DNA from: Methylomonas sp.
GTDB lineage: Bacteria > Pseudomonadota > Gammaproteobacteria > Methylococcales > Methylomonadaceae
Direction: 5' to 3'
Length of the DNA: 17,403 bases
NCBI GenBank assembly: GCA_026988195.1
Contig: JALSLS010000229.1
Coordinates: 1 to 17,403 of the forward strand
Within the stretch, counting starts at the first letter, position 1. Each line of letters begins with the position of its first letter. Both the position numbers and the translations under genes were made by a program. Below the pieces are notes generated by a model, which was not told where the DNA came from, made no database searches, and saw only the letters and a program-made list of their open reading frames with translations. Positions 8,433-15,812 of this stretch are shown here, in pieces.

Positions 8433-9083
8433 CTAAACAGCTCTTTGTTTACTATATCTTTGAATCATAGGTAAACCAGCAAAAAGTAAAACTAATACAG
8501 ATGGTGTTGGTACTGTTCCAGTTGGTAAAACAGGAGCAAACCGAACATTATCCAAAGTTACTTTAGAATTATAGCCATCATTATCATCCAACAATTCAAA
8601 TGATAATGCTATCTCACGACCTTGAAGCGAAGAAACATTAAATGCATATGAAATCAATAACCCATCTACAGTCGAGTTTATTTGAGGGTCAAACAACAAG
8701 TCATGGGCGAATGTAATATCTTGATAGTCATATAATGATACAAATAATGCATCCGCAAACGATCCAGCAGTCACCGCCTCTGAACTATCCGTCCCAAGTC
8801 GGTTGAACAATGCATCAAAATGTAAAAATTCAATATCGTTACCCAACAAAAAACGATTATTAAAATTGAAAGAACCATCATCACCTTGAACCATTACTGC
8901 ACTGTATATACTTGTACCAGTGCCTGTTTGTAACACAGCCTCTCCACCAGAAAACGAAACACTTCCTGTATCTGAGGCATTATTCCAAGAACTCCCCCCA
9001 CTAGCAAAATCACCATTAACAAAGCTTGCAGCATTAACGGGTAATGCTGATAATAAAATTAACCCTAATAACAACCTTTTCAT
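8433..9083 (-). CDS. Secreted protein with PEP-CTERM-like C-terminal sorting tail
   Basis: The protein has 216 residues. Residues 1-18 form a signal peptide (MKRLLLGLILLSALPVNA). The body opens with NGDFASGGSSWNNAS and VSFSGGEAVLQTGTG, the pattern of a galactose-binding-like/CBM4_9-type jelly roll common in exosortase substrates. A strand with KVTLDNVRF closes the domain, as is usual there. The tail is VPTPSVLVLLFAGLPMIQRY followed by SKQRAV. It has the PEP-CTERM layout of Pro motif, hydrophobic helix and basic end, but reads VPTP instead of VPEP. In that family exosortase cleaves the tail and couples export to an exopolysaccharide matrix; that is inferred here, and no exosortase gene is in the window. 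An AGGTGG four bases before the ATG fixes the start. The next gene on the strand begins about 60-110 bases downstream, so they may be co-transcribed. Confidence 0.8.
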   Translation of the reverse strand: MKRLLLGLILLSALPVNAASFVNGDFASGGSSWNNASDTGSVSFSGGEAVLQTGTGTSIYSAVMVQGDDGSFNFNNRFLLGNDIEFLHFDALFNRLGTDSSEAVTAGSFADALFVSLYDYQDITFAHDLLFDPQINSTVDGLLISYAFNVSSLQGREIALSFELLDDNDGYNSKVTLDNVRFAPVLPTGTVPTPSVLVLLFAGLPMIQRYSKQRAV

Positions 9084-9114
9084 AAACCCACCTATTTTTA
9101 ACTCATCCTAACAT

Positions 9115-9155
9115 TAAACATGATTATATCAAAATTTCTGAGATATTAATTACAC
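9115..9155 (-). promoter_or_regulatory. Extended -10 promoter for the PEP-CTERM-like gene
   Basis: On the minus strand TATAAT (plus-strand 9123-9128) is preceded by TGA (9129-9131), giving a perfect extended -10 TGnTATAAT. No good -35 lies 16-18 bases upstream, which an extended -10 can tolerate. Transcription would start near 9115, leaving a leader of about 32 bases with the AGGTGG ribosome site. Assigned by consensus match alone. Confidence 0.55.
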
Positions 9156-9197
9156 TTTTATTACATCATTTTAAAATATTATTTTACTTTCTTTAAC

Positions 9198-9227
9198 TTC
9201 ACCTTGTCTATTGCATTAAAGTACAAT
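9198..9227 (+). promoter_or_regulatory. Possible sigma70 promoter for the FG-GAP/cytochrome gene cluster
   Basis: TTCACC (9198-9203) and TACAAT (9222-9227) with an 18-base spacer fit a moderate sigma70 promoter facing the plus-strand genes. Each box has mismatches and the region is AT-rich, so a chance match is quite possible. The leader would be about 80 bases. Confidence 0.3.
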
Positions 9228-9313
9228 ATTGTCACTATTAACCCCTCCCAATCTCCATCTTTTATTTATGCAAATAAATACCACCTACTGCAGCTCAATA
9301 CTATTTAAGCCCG

Positions 9314-12300
9314 ATGATTCCCAATAAAGCCGCCCTTATCATTATTGCCTCGCTAATAACTGGTTTATTAATTTTTTCTCTTTCACCCAGTGAAAACTAT
9401 TTATTTTCTAGTCAGATAAAACCGCTCAATATAAAGACATTAATTCAACACGGCTCTATTGATAACATTCAATTCACAGACTCAACCTTCCAAAGCGGCC
9501 TGCTCTTTACTCACCACCAAGGCAACCAAAAATTAACAGGCATTAATGAATCATTAGGGTCAGGTGCTTGCGCCCTGGATTATGACAATGATGGCTGGCA
9601 AGACTTGTTTATTGTTAATGGAAGTGGTCAAAACCGTTTTTATGGAAAGCTTCATTGGTGGCAGCAACAAAATTCACATCAATTATTCAAGAATCTTGGA
9701 AACAATCACTTTGTTAACAAAACTAAAGCTGCAGGTTTAGATATTTCTAGCTGGGGTATGGGCTGTATTGCTACTGATTTTAATAATGATGGCTATAGTG
9801 ACTTACTCATCACCACATTGAACAGTAATCAATTATTCAAAAACAATGGTGACGGTACTTTTTCTAAAATAAATGACTTTGCAAAAAATACTAAAGCAAC
9901 TTGGTCCACTTCCGCTTGTGCGGCTGACTTTAATAATGATGGCTTAATAGATTTATATATTGCTAATTTTATTGATTATGACAAGACACAACTCACTTAC
10001 GAAGGACAAAGTGAATTTACCAGAGCCCAATCTGAATTCTTTAATTCGTCTTTATTTAAACCCGTATCTAATCGCTTATATAAAAATAATGGTGACTTTT
10101 CTTTTACAGATATAACTAAAAATAGTGGATTAATTGACACATCCAGCCGGAGCTTAGCCGCTAGATGTGTCGATATTAACAATGACAACTTACCTGACAT
10201 TATTGTTGCCAATGAAAAGGGTGGTGGCAGTAACCGAGTTTATATTAACCAAGACCAGTTATTTTTTAGTGATTTTAGCGAGCAATTTCAATTTCAAAAT
10301 AATACTGGAAGCCGTAGTATTTTAGTTGGAGATATTAATAATAATGGGATAGAAGAGTTTCTTTTATTGATGGGTATTCTAGAAAATAACCGTTTATATC
10401 AACAGCATTTTTCTACTGACAACACCCCCATTTATACTGAGATAGCTCGACCACGGGGTTTAACTGATAATATATCTAGCTTTCAGTCTAACTGGGGAGG
10501 AGGTTTACACGATTTTAACCAGGATGGTTTACTGGATATTTTTATTGTAAATGGTTTTTTAACCCCCGACCCTGACACCCCAAGGGTTTCAAAAGGCCAA
10601 CCTAACCAATTATGGCTAAATACAGGAAAACTATTTAAAACATCCAATACCTTTTCTACTGCTTTAAACAACTCTTTTCCTGAATCCAGTCGAAGCTCAG
10701 TTTTTGCCGATTTTGATAACGACGGGGATATGGATATTTATATTAGTAACAATAACCATCTTGGCCAACTTTTAATCAACAATACACCTACTACGAACCA
10801 TTGGTTAGGTGTTCATCTAGTAGATAGCTCAAATAGCATAAACATCACCGCTACCAAAGTAACTATTACTAGCGACCTTGGTATACAAACGAGAACTATT
10901 AGTACAGGTGACAGCTTTTTATCTGATAGTGAAGACAGGCTTCTTTTTGGCCTTAAACAAGAGAATCATATAAAACTACTAACGGTTACCTGGCCTAACG
11001 GTCAACAGGTTGATTTTGTTAATATTGTACCAAACCAATACATTACAATTGACTTTAGCAAAGGAATCGTTACACATAAAACAGCATTAGTAACAACTCC
11101 TGATAACTCTCCATTACCTAGCAATAACACCGAGACTACTATCTTATTCTTATCTCTTTTATCTCAATTACATGATATAGAAAATGCTTTACCTTATTTA
11201 CGTACAGCACTTAACAGTCCTAATGATTTAATAAAAGAGGCTGCTATTACTCAATTAGCAAAATTTAACCACCCCTCCTCTCTTGCTCTATTAATTAAGA
11301 CTATTGAGGATAAGTCTGATTCCGTAGCTGCATTTGCTTTAGATAAGTTATGCGACTTTGAAGATGAGTCTACTGTTCGATGGCTAATCCAGTCACTATC
11401 CGATAGCCGTAATATCATTCGAAGAACAAGCGCTCAATGTTTTGATCGTTTATATCATGAAGAGGAGGCAATGATACATAGAAAGTACCTTGCCTTGCCG
11501 TCTTTAATTAATCTATTAACGGATAAAAATACTAGCGTCCAGCTTGCATCAATTAAAGCTTTGGCAGAAGCCGAGCACTTTAGAGCAATGGAACCCTTAA
11601 TAAGCGTACTTGATTCAGAAAATTCTTTAATTAGGGCAGAAGCAAGTAGGGCTTTAGGCTTTATAAGAGAAAAAGAAGCCATTCCAGCTTTATTGTCACA
11701 ATTACATAACGGCACTGAAGTTGCTAAAGTTTACGCAAGCTCTGTTATTGCATTAAAACGCTTAGCTTATAAAAATTTCACATCTGTTTTTAATGATTTT
11801 TTTCAAGGCATCCCTCCTTTTAATAATATAACCACACTAAAAAGAACGAATACTTTGCTTTATCTCTATCACAATACCCAGGAAAGTATTGTTATTCATC
11901 CTCATACTATTAAAGAAATGGCTCTCAGGCTTATCAATCAAAATATGAAGGACAAAAACCTTGTTATTAAATTAATCCCTGTTCTTGCCTCATCAGACTC
12001 AAGCCAAGCTAAACTTTTAATTGAATTAAGCCAAAACTCAAATCTAAACGTCAGCTTTAAGGCTTATATGGCACTGCTATACAACTACCCTAACGACAGG
12101 GAAGCCATTATGGACAGGGTTTCACAATTGGCTTCGTTATCAATAAAAAATAAAGTCCTCTCTGCTCTCAAAGAGTCTCAGGTCAAAGTATCATCTAAAA
12201 GCTTAACTCCATTTTTAGCCTCTCCTGACACATCTAGGTTGGCCATTTTATACTTAGCAAGCATCAACACTCGCAGGAGCACCCAATTATTATCCAAGGA

Positions 12301-12901
12301 ACTTATAAAGAGTAAATTCCAAGCACTGATATTAGACTTATTAAAGGGGAGTCAGTTTTCTCAATATCAGATTGCAGAACCTTATTTATCAAACAAAGAC
12401 CCTATTCTTAAAAAATCAGCCTATGACTATTATTTAAATAAACTTCCTAAAAACAAGCTATTAAAAAAAATGCCTAGTATTTTTATATCAGCTCTTAATC
12501 AAGAAACTAAAGAGATACGAAACCTAGCGTTACTTGCACTAAGCACCCGAAGAGAACTTTGGGCAGTAAAAAATTTACAACGAGTTATTTTAAATACATC
12601 AGAAAAAGGCAACCTCAGGTTAAAGTTACTCGATCACTTTAAACACCCATTTCAAAAAAACTGGGTAATCATGCTTAAAATTGCTAACAATGACCTTGAC
12701 CCTATACAGCAGCCAGTGATTAAACGTTTAAGCTACTTTAATACCCCTGAAGTTATTCAATTTTTTAAAACGCTAGTATCTAATTCAGGTATAAGAGATG
12801 ATTTAAGAAACCTTGCATTCAATATGCTGGCAAAAAATGCTCCAGAATGGACTTATAATACCTTACTAAATCAATCAAAATCGCTAAGTACTACCAATTG
12901 A
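9314..12901 (+). CDS. Exported FG-GAP/VCBS-repeat protein with UnbV/ASPIC domain and HEAT-repeat C-terminus
   Basis: The protein has 1195 residues. Residues about 6-24 (ALIIIASLITGLLIFSLSP) are an uncleaved anchor or signal peptide, placing the rest outside the inner membrane. Seven FG-GAP/VCBS-type repeats carry the motif DxNxDGxxDLxI near residues 88, 154, 204, 286, 339, 399 and 465, as expected of an integrin-like beta propeller with calcium loops. Repeats 4 and 5 are imperfect (NNDN, NNNG). Residues about 522-582 match the ASPIC/UnbV domain (GDSFLSDSEDRLLFGL, VTWPNGQQVDF). From about 630 to 810 there are clear HEAT/PBS-lyase-like repeats (LIRAEASRALGFIREKEAIP), which become degenerate toward about 1190. 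No enzyme motif is visible; such proteins are usually binding scaffolds. The ATG has no evident Shine-Dalgarno sequence, but no other start gives a hydrophobic N-terminus. The multiheme cytochrome gene follows 86 bases later, so a shared envelope function is plausible. Confidence 0.88.
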   Translation: MIPNKAALIIIASLITGLLIFSLSPSENYLFSSQIKPLNIKTLIQHGSIDNIQFTDSTFQSGLLFTHHQGNQKLTGINESLGSGACALDYDNDGWQDLFIVNGSGQNRFYGKLHWWQQQNSHQLFKNLGNNHFVNKTKAAGLDISSWGMGCIATDFNNDGYSDLLITTLNSNQLFKNNGDGTFSKINDFAKNTKATWSTSACAADFNNDGLIDLYIANFIDYDKTQLTYEGQSEFTRAQSEFFNSSLFKPVSNRLYKNNGDFSFTDITKNSGLIDTSSRSLAARCVDINNDNLPDIIVANEKGGGSNRVYINQDQLFFSDFSEQFQFQNNTGSRSILVGDINNNGIEEFLLLMGILENNRLYQQHFSTDNTPIYTEIARPRGLTDNISSFQSNWGGGLHDFNQDGLLDIFIVNGFLTPDPDTPRVSKGQPNQLWLNTGKLFKTSNTFSTALNNSFPESSRSSVFADFDNDGDMDIYISNNNHLGQLLINNTPTTNHWLGVHLVDSSNSINITATKVTITSDLGIQTRTISTGDSFLSDSEDRLLFGLKQENHIKLLTVTWPNGQQVDFVNIVPNQYITIDFSKGIVTHKTALVTTPDNSPLPSNNTETTILFLSLLSQLHDIENALPYLRTALNSPNDLIKEAAITQLAKFNHPSSLALLIKTIEDKSDSVAAFALDKLCDFEDESTVRWLIQSLSDSRNIIRRTSAQCFDRLYHEEEAMIHRKYLALPSLINLLTDKNTSVQLASIKALAEAEHFRAMEPLISVLDSENSLIRAEASRALGFIREKEAIPALLSQLHNGTEVAKVYASSVIALKRLAYKNFTSVFNDFFQGIPPFNNITTLKRTNTLLYLYHNTQESIVIHPHTIKEMALRLINQNMKDKNLVIKLIPVLASSDSSQAKLLIELSQNSNLNVSFKAYMALLYNYPNDREAIMDRVSQLASLSIKNKVLSALKESQVKVSSKSLTPFLASPDTSRLAILYLASINTRRSTQLLSKELIKSKFQALILDLLKGSQFSQYQIAEPYLSNKDPILKKSAYDYYLNKLPKNKLLKKMPSIFISALNQETKEIRNLALLALSTRRELWAVKNLQRVILNTSEKGNLRLKLLDHFKHPFQKNWVIMLKIANNDLDPIQQPVIKRLSYFNTPEVIQFFKTLVSNSGIRDDLRNLAFNMLAKNAPEWTYNTLLNQSKSLSTTN

Positions 12902-12987
12902 CTCCCCCAGTCATGAAAGGTTTTATCAATGCCATATAGTTACCCCTGATTAATGGGAACATTAAAACAGTTATTTGAGTATAAACA

Positions 12988-15009
12988 ATGAGTGTACGAT
13001 CTTATCTACTTAAACAAGAGCAAATTATTTTCCCTTTATCCTGTGCAACATTTCTTATTGTTACATTAAGTGGATTTATTACCTATTTATACCCCACCAA
13101 CAGTGTTTGGCAACAGTTTACCTATCTTATACATTTATTCGTTGGAATATTCCTTATCTTTTCCTTATCCCTTTTTATTTTTTATCACTTCCGTAGAGGG
13201 TTAAGCACTCGCCGCTCAGGTAGCTCAGCATTAGGTATTCTGACAGCTCTTGCATTTTTTATCGTAGCTTTAACGGGTTTACATATTTCAATTGCCGGTC
13301 AATTGGAGTTTATGCGTTGGGTTATTAACTTTCATGTCCTCTTCTCAATCATTTTAATCATTTTAATCATTTTACATATTGCGCTACATGTTTTTGTTTT
13401 AAAAAAAGAAAATAAACCTAACACTCCCCTTTTTCCTTCAATCAACATCCATCAACTCAAAAACACAACCCTTTATGGCACTTTAGGCAGTATATTATTA
13501 ATTATTTTATTATCTTTGTTTTATACAAACATTCCCCCCCTATATAGCTCATCTCCAGTTATAACACCTTACCAACTAACTTACGGCAACGATCCCTTTT
13601 CCCCTAGTGAGACTAAATCTTCATCAGGAACTTTTGTTGATGAAAGGTTAGTTGGTAATTCTGATCGTTGTGGTACTTGTCACCAGGAAATTACTCAGCA
13701 ATGGGAGCAATCGATTCATGCTCAAGCAGCATCTGACCCCAGCTATCAAAGAAATATTGAATTACTTGCAGAAAAAAAAGGGATGGCAGCAACGCGCTAT
13801 TGTGAAGGCTGTCATGCACCTGTTCCATTACTTAGTGGAGTTCTTTCTGAAGGAGGAACACTACAAACACATGGCCACATGTATGAAGGCGTTAGTTGCA
13901 TGAGTTGCCACGGAATTGACAGCATTGAACATACTAAAGGGGTTGGTAGTTATAAATTTAGACCTGCAGAAGAATACTTATTTGCAAACAGAGAAAATTT
14001 ATTTTTAATAAAAATTCATAACTTATTAATTCAAATTCAGCCTCGCCTACATCGACAAGAAATGGCTAGAGCAGCATTAAGAAAGCCAGAAATGTGCGCC
14101 ACTTGCCATACTCAGTTTATGGACAAAAACATTAATCAATGGGGCTGGGTAAAAATGATGGATGAATATAGCGCATGGCTCAAGAGCCCCTTCTCTCAGC
14201 AATCTGAACAAACATTTTCTCATGGCAAAAATACACGCTGCCAAGATTGCCACTTCCCCTTAGAAAAAGGGTCAGACCCTTCTGCAAACCATGCAGGAGA
14301 AATAGTTTCACACCGTTCTTTAGGCGCAAACACAGCAATCCCTTATGTTACAAATAACATTAAACAATTAGAATTAACTAAACAGTTTTTGCAACAAAGC
14401 AAAGTCCGGCTAAGTATTGAAATACCTAATCGAAAACAAGCTTTACGCAGCTCCAAACCAATAGACCCAAGTTTAGTAGAACTTAAAGAAACACCTGGAT
14501 ATTTTTATCTAAATGAGGAGCTTAGCTTTTCTATTATCTTATCTAATTTAATGGTTGGTCATGATTTTCCTGGAGGCTCTACAGATATCAATGAAGTTTG
14601 GATTCATGTGATAGCTAGGGACTCATCCAACCGCTTAATATTTGAAAGCGGTGGCTTAGATAATAAGCTTTTTGTCGACCCTGAGGCTCATTTTTATCGC
14701 TCTATTCCAATAGACAGGCATGGAAAAGCTGTTTGGCGACATGATTTATTTAATATGATTGGAGATAGTTACAAAAAGACCATTCCATCTGGGCAATCTG
14801 ATATTGTGAAATATCACTTTAAAATACCAAGCTGGGTTAAGCCTCCTGTTATTATTAACACTACATTAAAGTATCGGAAATTTAATCAAAAATATGCCGA
14901 GTGGGCATTTAAAACACCAGGGATTTCCCTACCTATTGTAAATATGGCTACAAAATCTATTACTATTCCCATTAGGATTAGACCTGAAGCAGCACCCCTT
15001 AAAAAATAG
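12988..15009 (+). CDS. Cytochrome b-like membrane domain fused to a pentaheme cytochrome c
   Basis: The protein has 673 residues. Five hydrophobic helices span about 13-35, 44-67, 82-103, 111-138 and 161-182. Helix 2 carries His49 and His67 and helix 4 carries His116, His130 and His134, which suits bis-His b hemes as in cytochrome b561/formate dehydrogenase gamma-type subunits. The soluble part has five CxxCH c-heme sites: C228-H232 (CGTCH), C272-H276 (CEGCH), C304-H308 (CMSCH), C370-H374 (CATCH) and C418-H422 (CQDCH). The first three recall cytochrome c554-type multihemes. Residues about 480-673 form a heme-free beta-rich domain (VGHDFPGGSTDINEVWIHV). I infer electron transfer from the quinone pool to a periplasmic acceptor; substrate and direction are unknown. 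The CxxCH sites require periplasmic cytochrome c maturation. Only a weak GAG precedes the ATG. hyi starts 9 bases after the stop. Confidence 0.88.
   Translation: MSVRSYLLKQEQIIFPLSCATFLIVTLSGFITYLYPTNSVWQQFTYLIHLFVGIFLIFSLSLFIFYHFRRGLSTRRSGSSALGILTALAFFIVALTGLHISIAGQLEFMRWVINFHVLFSIILIILIILHIALHVFVLKKENKPNTPLFPSINIHQLKNTTLYGTLGSILLIILLSLFYTNIPPLYSSSPVITPYQLTYGNDPFSPSETKSSSGTFVDERLVGNSDRCGTCHQEITQQWEQSIHAQAASDPSYQRNIELLAEKKGMAATRYCEGCHAPVPLLSGVLSEGGTLQTHGHMYEGVSCMSCHGIDSIEHTKGVGSYKFRPAEEYLFANRENLFLIKIHNLLIQIQPRLHRQEMARAALRKPEMCATCHTQFMDKNINQWGWVKMMDEYSAWLKSPFSQQSEQTFSHGKNTRCQDCHFPLEKGSDPSANHAGEIVSHRSLGANTAIPYVTNNIKQLELTKQFLQQSKVRLSIEIPNRKQALRSSKPIDPSLVELKETPGYFYLNEELSFSIILSNLMVGHDFPGGSTDINEVWIHVIARDSSNRLIFESGGLDNKLFVDPEAHFYRSIPIDRHGKAVWRHDLFNMIGDSYKKTIPSGQSDIVKYHFKIPSWVKPPVIINTTLKYRKFNQKYAEWAFKTPGISLPIVNMATKSITIPIRIRPEAAPLKK
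13348..13374 (+). repeat. Perfect in-frame tandem repeat, 3 x ATCATTTTA
   Basis: Three identical 9-base units, aligned to codons, encode Ile-Ile-Leu three times (residues 121-129) in the fourth membrane helix of the cytochrome b-like domain, directly before His130. Gain or loss of a unit would stay in frame but change the distance between His116 and His130/His134. Confidence 0.9.
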
Positions 15010-15018
15010 GCACAGCCA

Positions 15019-15807
15019 ATGCTAAAACTTACTGCCAACCTAAGCCTACTGTTTACCGAAGTTGATTTAATAGATCGCTTCAAAATGGCTAAAGAAAATG
15101 GTTTTGATGCGGTTGAAATTCAATTCCCCTATTCTTTACCTGCCGAACAAATAAAACAGGCTTTAGATCAAAACCAGCTAAAACTGGTTCAATTTAATGT
15201 TGCTGCTGATGACCTTTTACAAGGTGGTGAAGGTTTGGCCGCTGTACCCGAAAAACAACATCAGTTTAAGCAGGCTTTACAACAAAGTATGCTATACGCG
15301 CAAATACTACAGCCTGAAATTATTAATATTTTACCTGGGCGGTGCAGTCTCAACCCTACAAGGCGGGCTGAGTATTTAAATACTTTTGTTAAAAACTTAT
15401 CGCTTGCTGCCGATACCTTTAGTTCATTAGGTATTAATACCGTTTTTGAAGCTATTAATACTGATGATATGCCTGACTTTATCGTGTCTAGCGGCTCTCA
15501 AATGCTGACTATAATTGAACAAATCAATCATCCTATGCTATACCTACAATATGATATTTATCATATGCACAAGATGAACGAAGATATTGTTGAATTTATT
15601 AAGCAATATAACCATAAAATTGGTCATATCCAGTTTGCTGATAGCCCAGGACGCGGACAGCCCGGAACAGGTGAAATAGACTTTAATCAATTATTTAATT
15701 GTATTCAGCAGTCTCAATATTCAAGATGGGTTGGAGCAGAATATAAGCCTACGGGGACTTCAGGTAAAAGTTTATCTTGGCTTTCAACATTTAGTCAGAA
15801 TCAATAG
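15019..15807 (+). CDS. hyi: Hydroxypyruvate isomerase (TIM-barrel, Hyi family)
   Basis: The protein has 262 residues, the usual length of the family, which interconverts hydroxypyruvate and tartronate semialdehyde in the cytosol during glyoxylate metabolism. The xylose-isomerase-like TIM barrel is complete. Signature segments are visible: FEAINTDDMPDF, QYDIYHMHKM, GHIQFADSPGRGQPGTGEI and WVGAEYKP. Glu144, Asp179, Gln205 and Glu241 lie where the family's metal ligands are expected, the two glutamates also being the likely catalytic pair; His182 is conserved too. An AGG about nine bases before the ATG supports the start, 9 bases after the cytochrome gene, and the transpeptidase gene begins 5 bases after the stop, so it is mid-operon. 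The usual partners gcl and glxR are not nearby. A related isomerase of this superfamily with a different substrate cannot be excluded. Confidence 0.9.
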   Translation: MLKLTANLSLLFTEVDLIDRFKMAKENGFDAVEIQFPYSLPAEQIKQALDQNQLKLVQFNVAADDLLQGGEGLAAVPEKQHQFKQALQQSMLYAQILQPEIINILPGRCSLNPTRRAEYLNTFVKNLSLAADTFSSLGINTVFEAINTDDMPDFIVSSGSQMLTIIEQINHPMLYLQYDIYHMHKMNEDIVEFIKQYNHKIGHIQFADSPGRGQPGTGEIDFNQLFNCIQQSQYSRWVGAEYKPTGTSGKSLSWLSTFSQNQ

Positions 15808-15812
15808 AAATT

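Noticed and set aside
9268..9327. Short ORF (ATG at 9268, 19 codons) overlapping the start of the FG-GAP gene
   Set aside because: No ribosome site, no recognisable leader features, and expected by chance at this length; the frame differs from the downstream gene.
12902..12987. Possible terminator between the FG-GAP gene and the cytochrome gene (GTTACCC...GGGAAC near 12938-12961)
   Set aside because: The stem is six pairs with a bulge and no T-run follows it.
13652..13903. 83-aa plus-strand frame inside the cytochrome gene
   Set aside because: Shifted frame over the first CxxCH sites; the main frame has five intact heme motifs, so this is a shadow.
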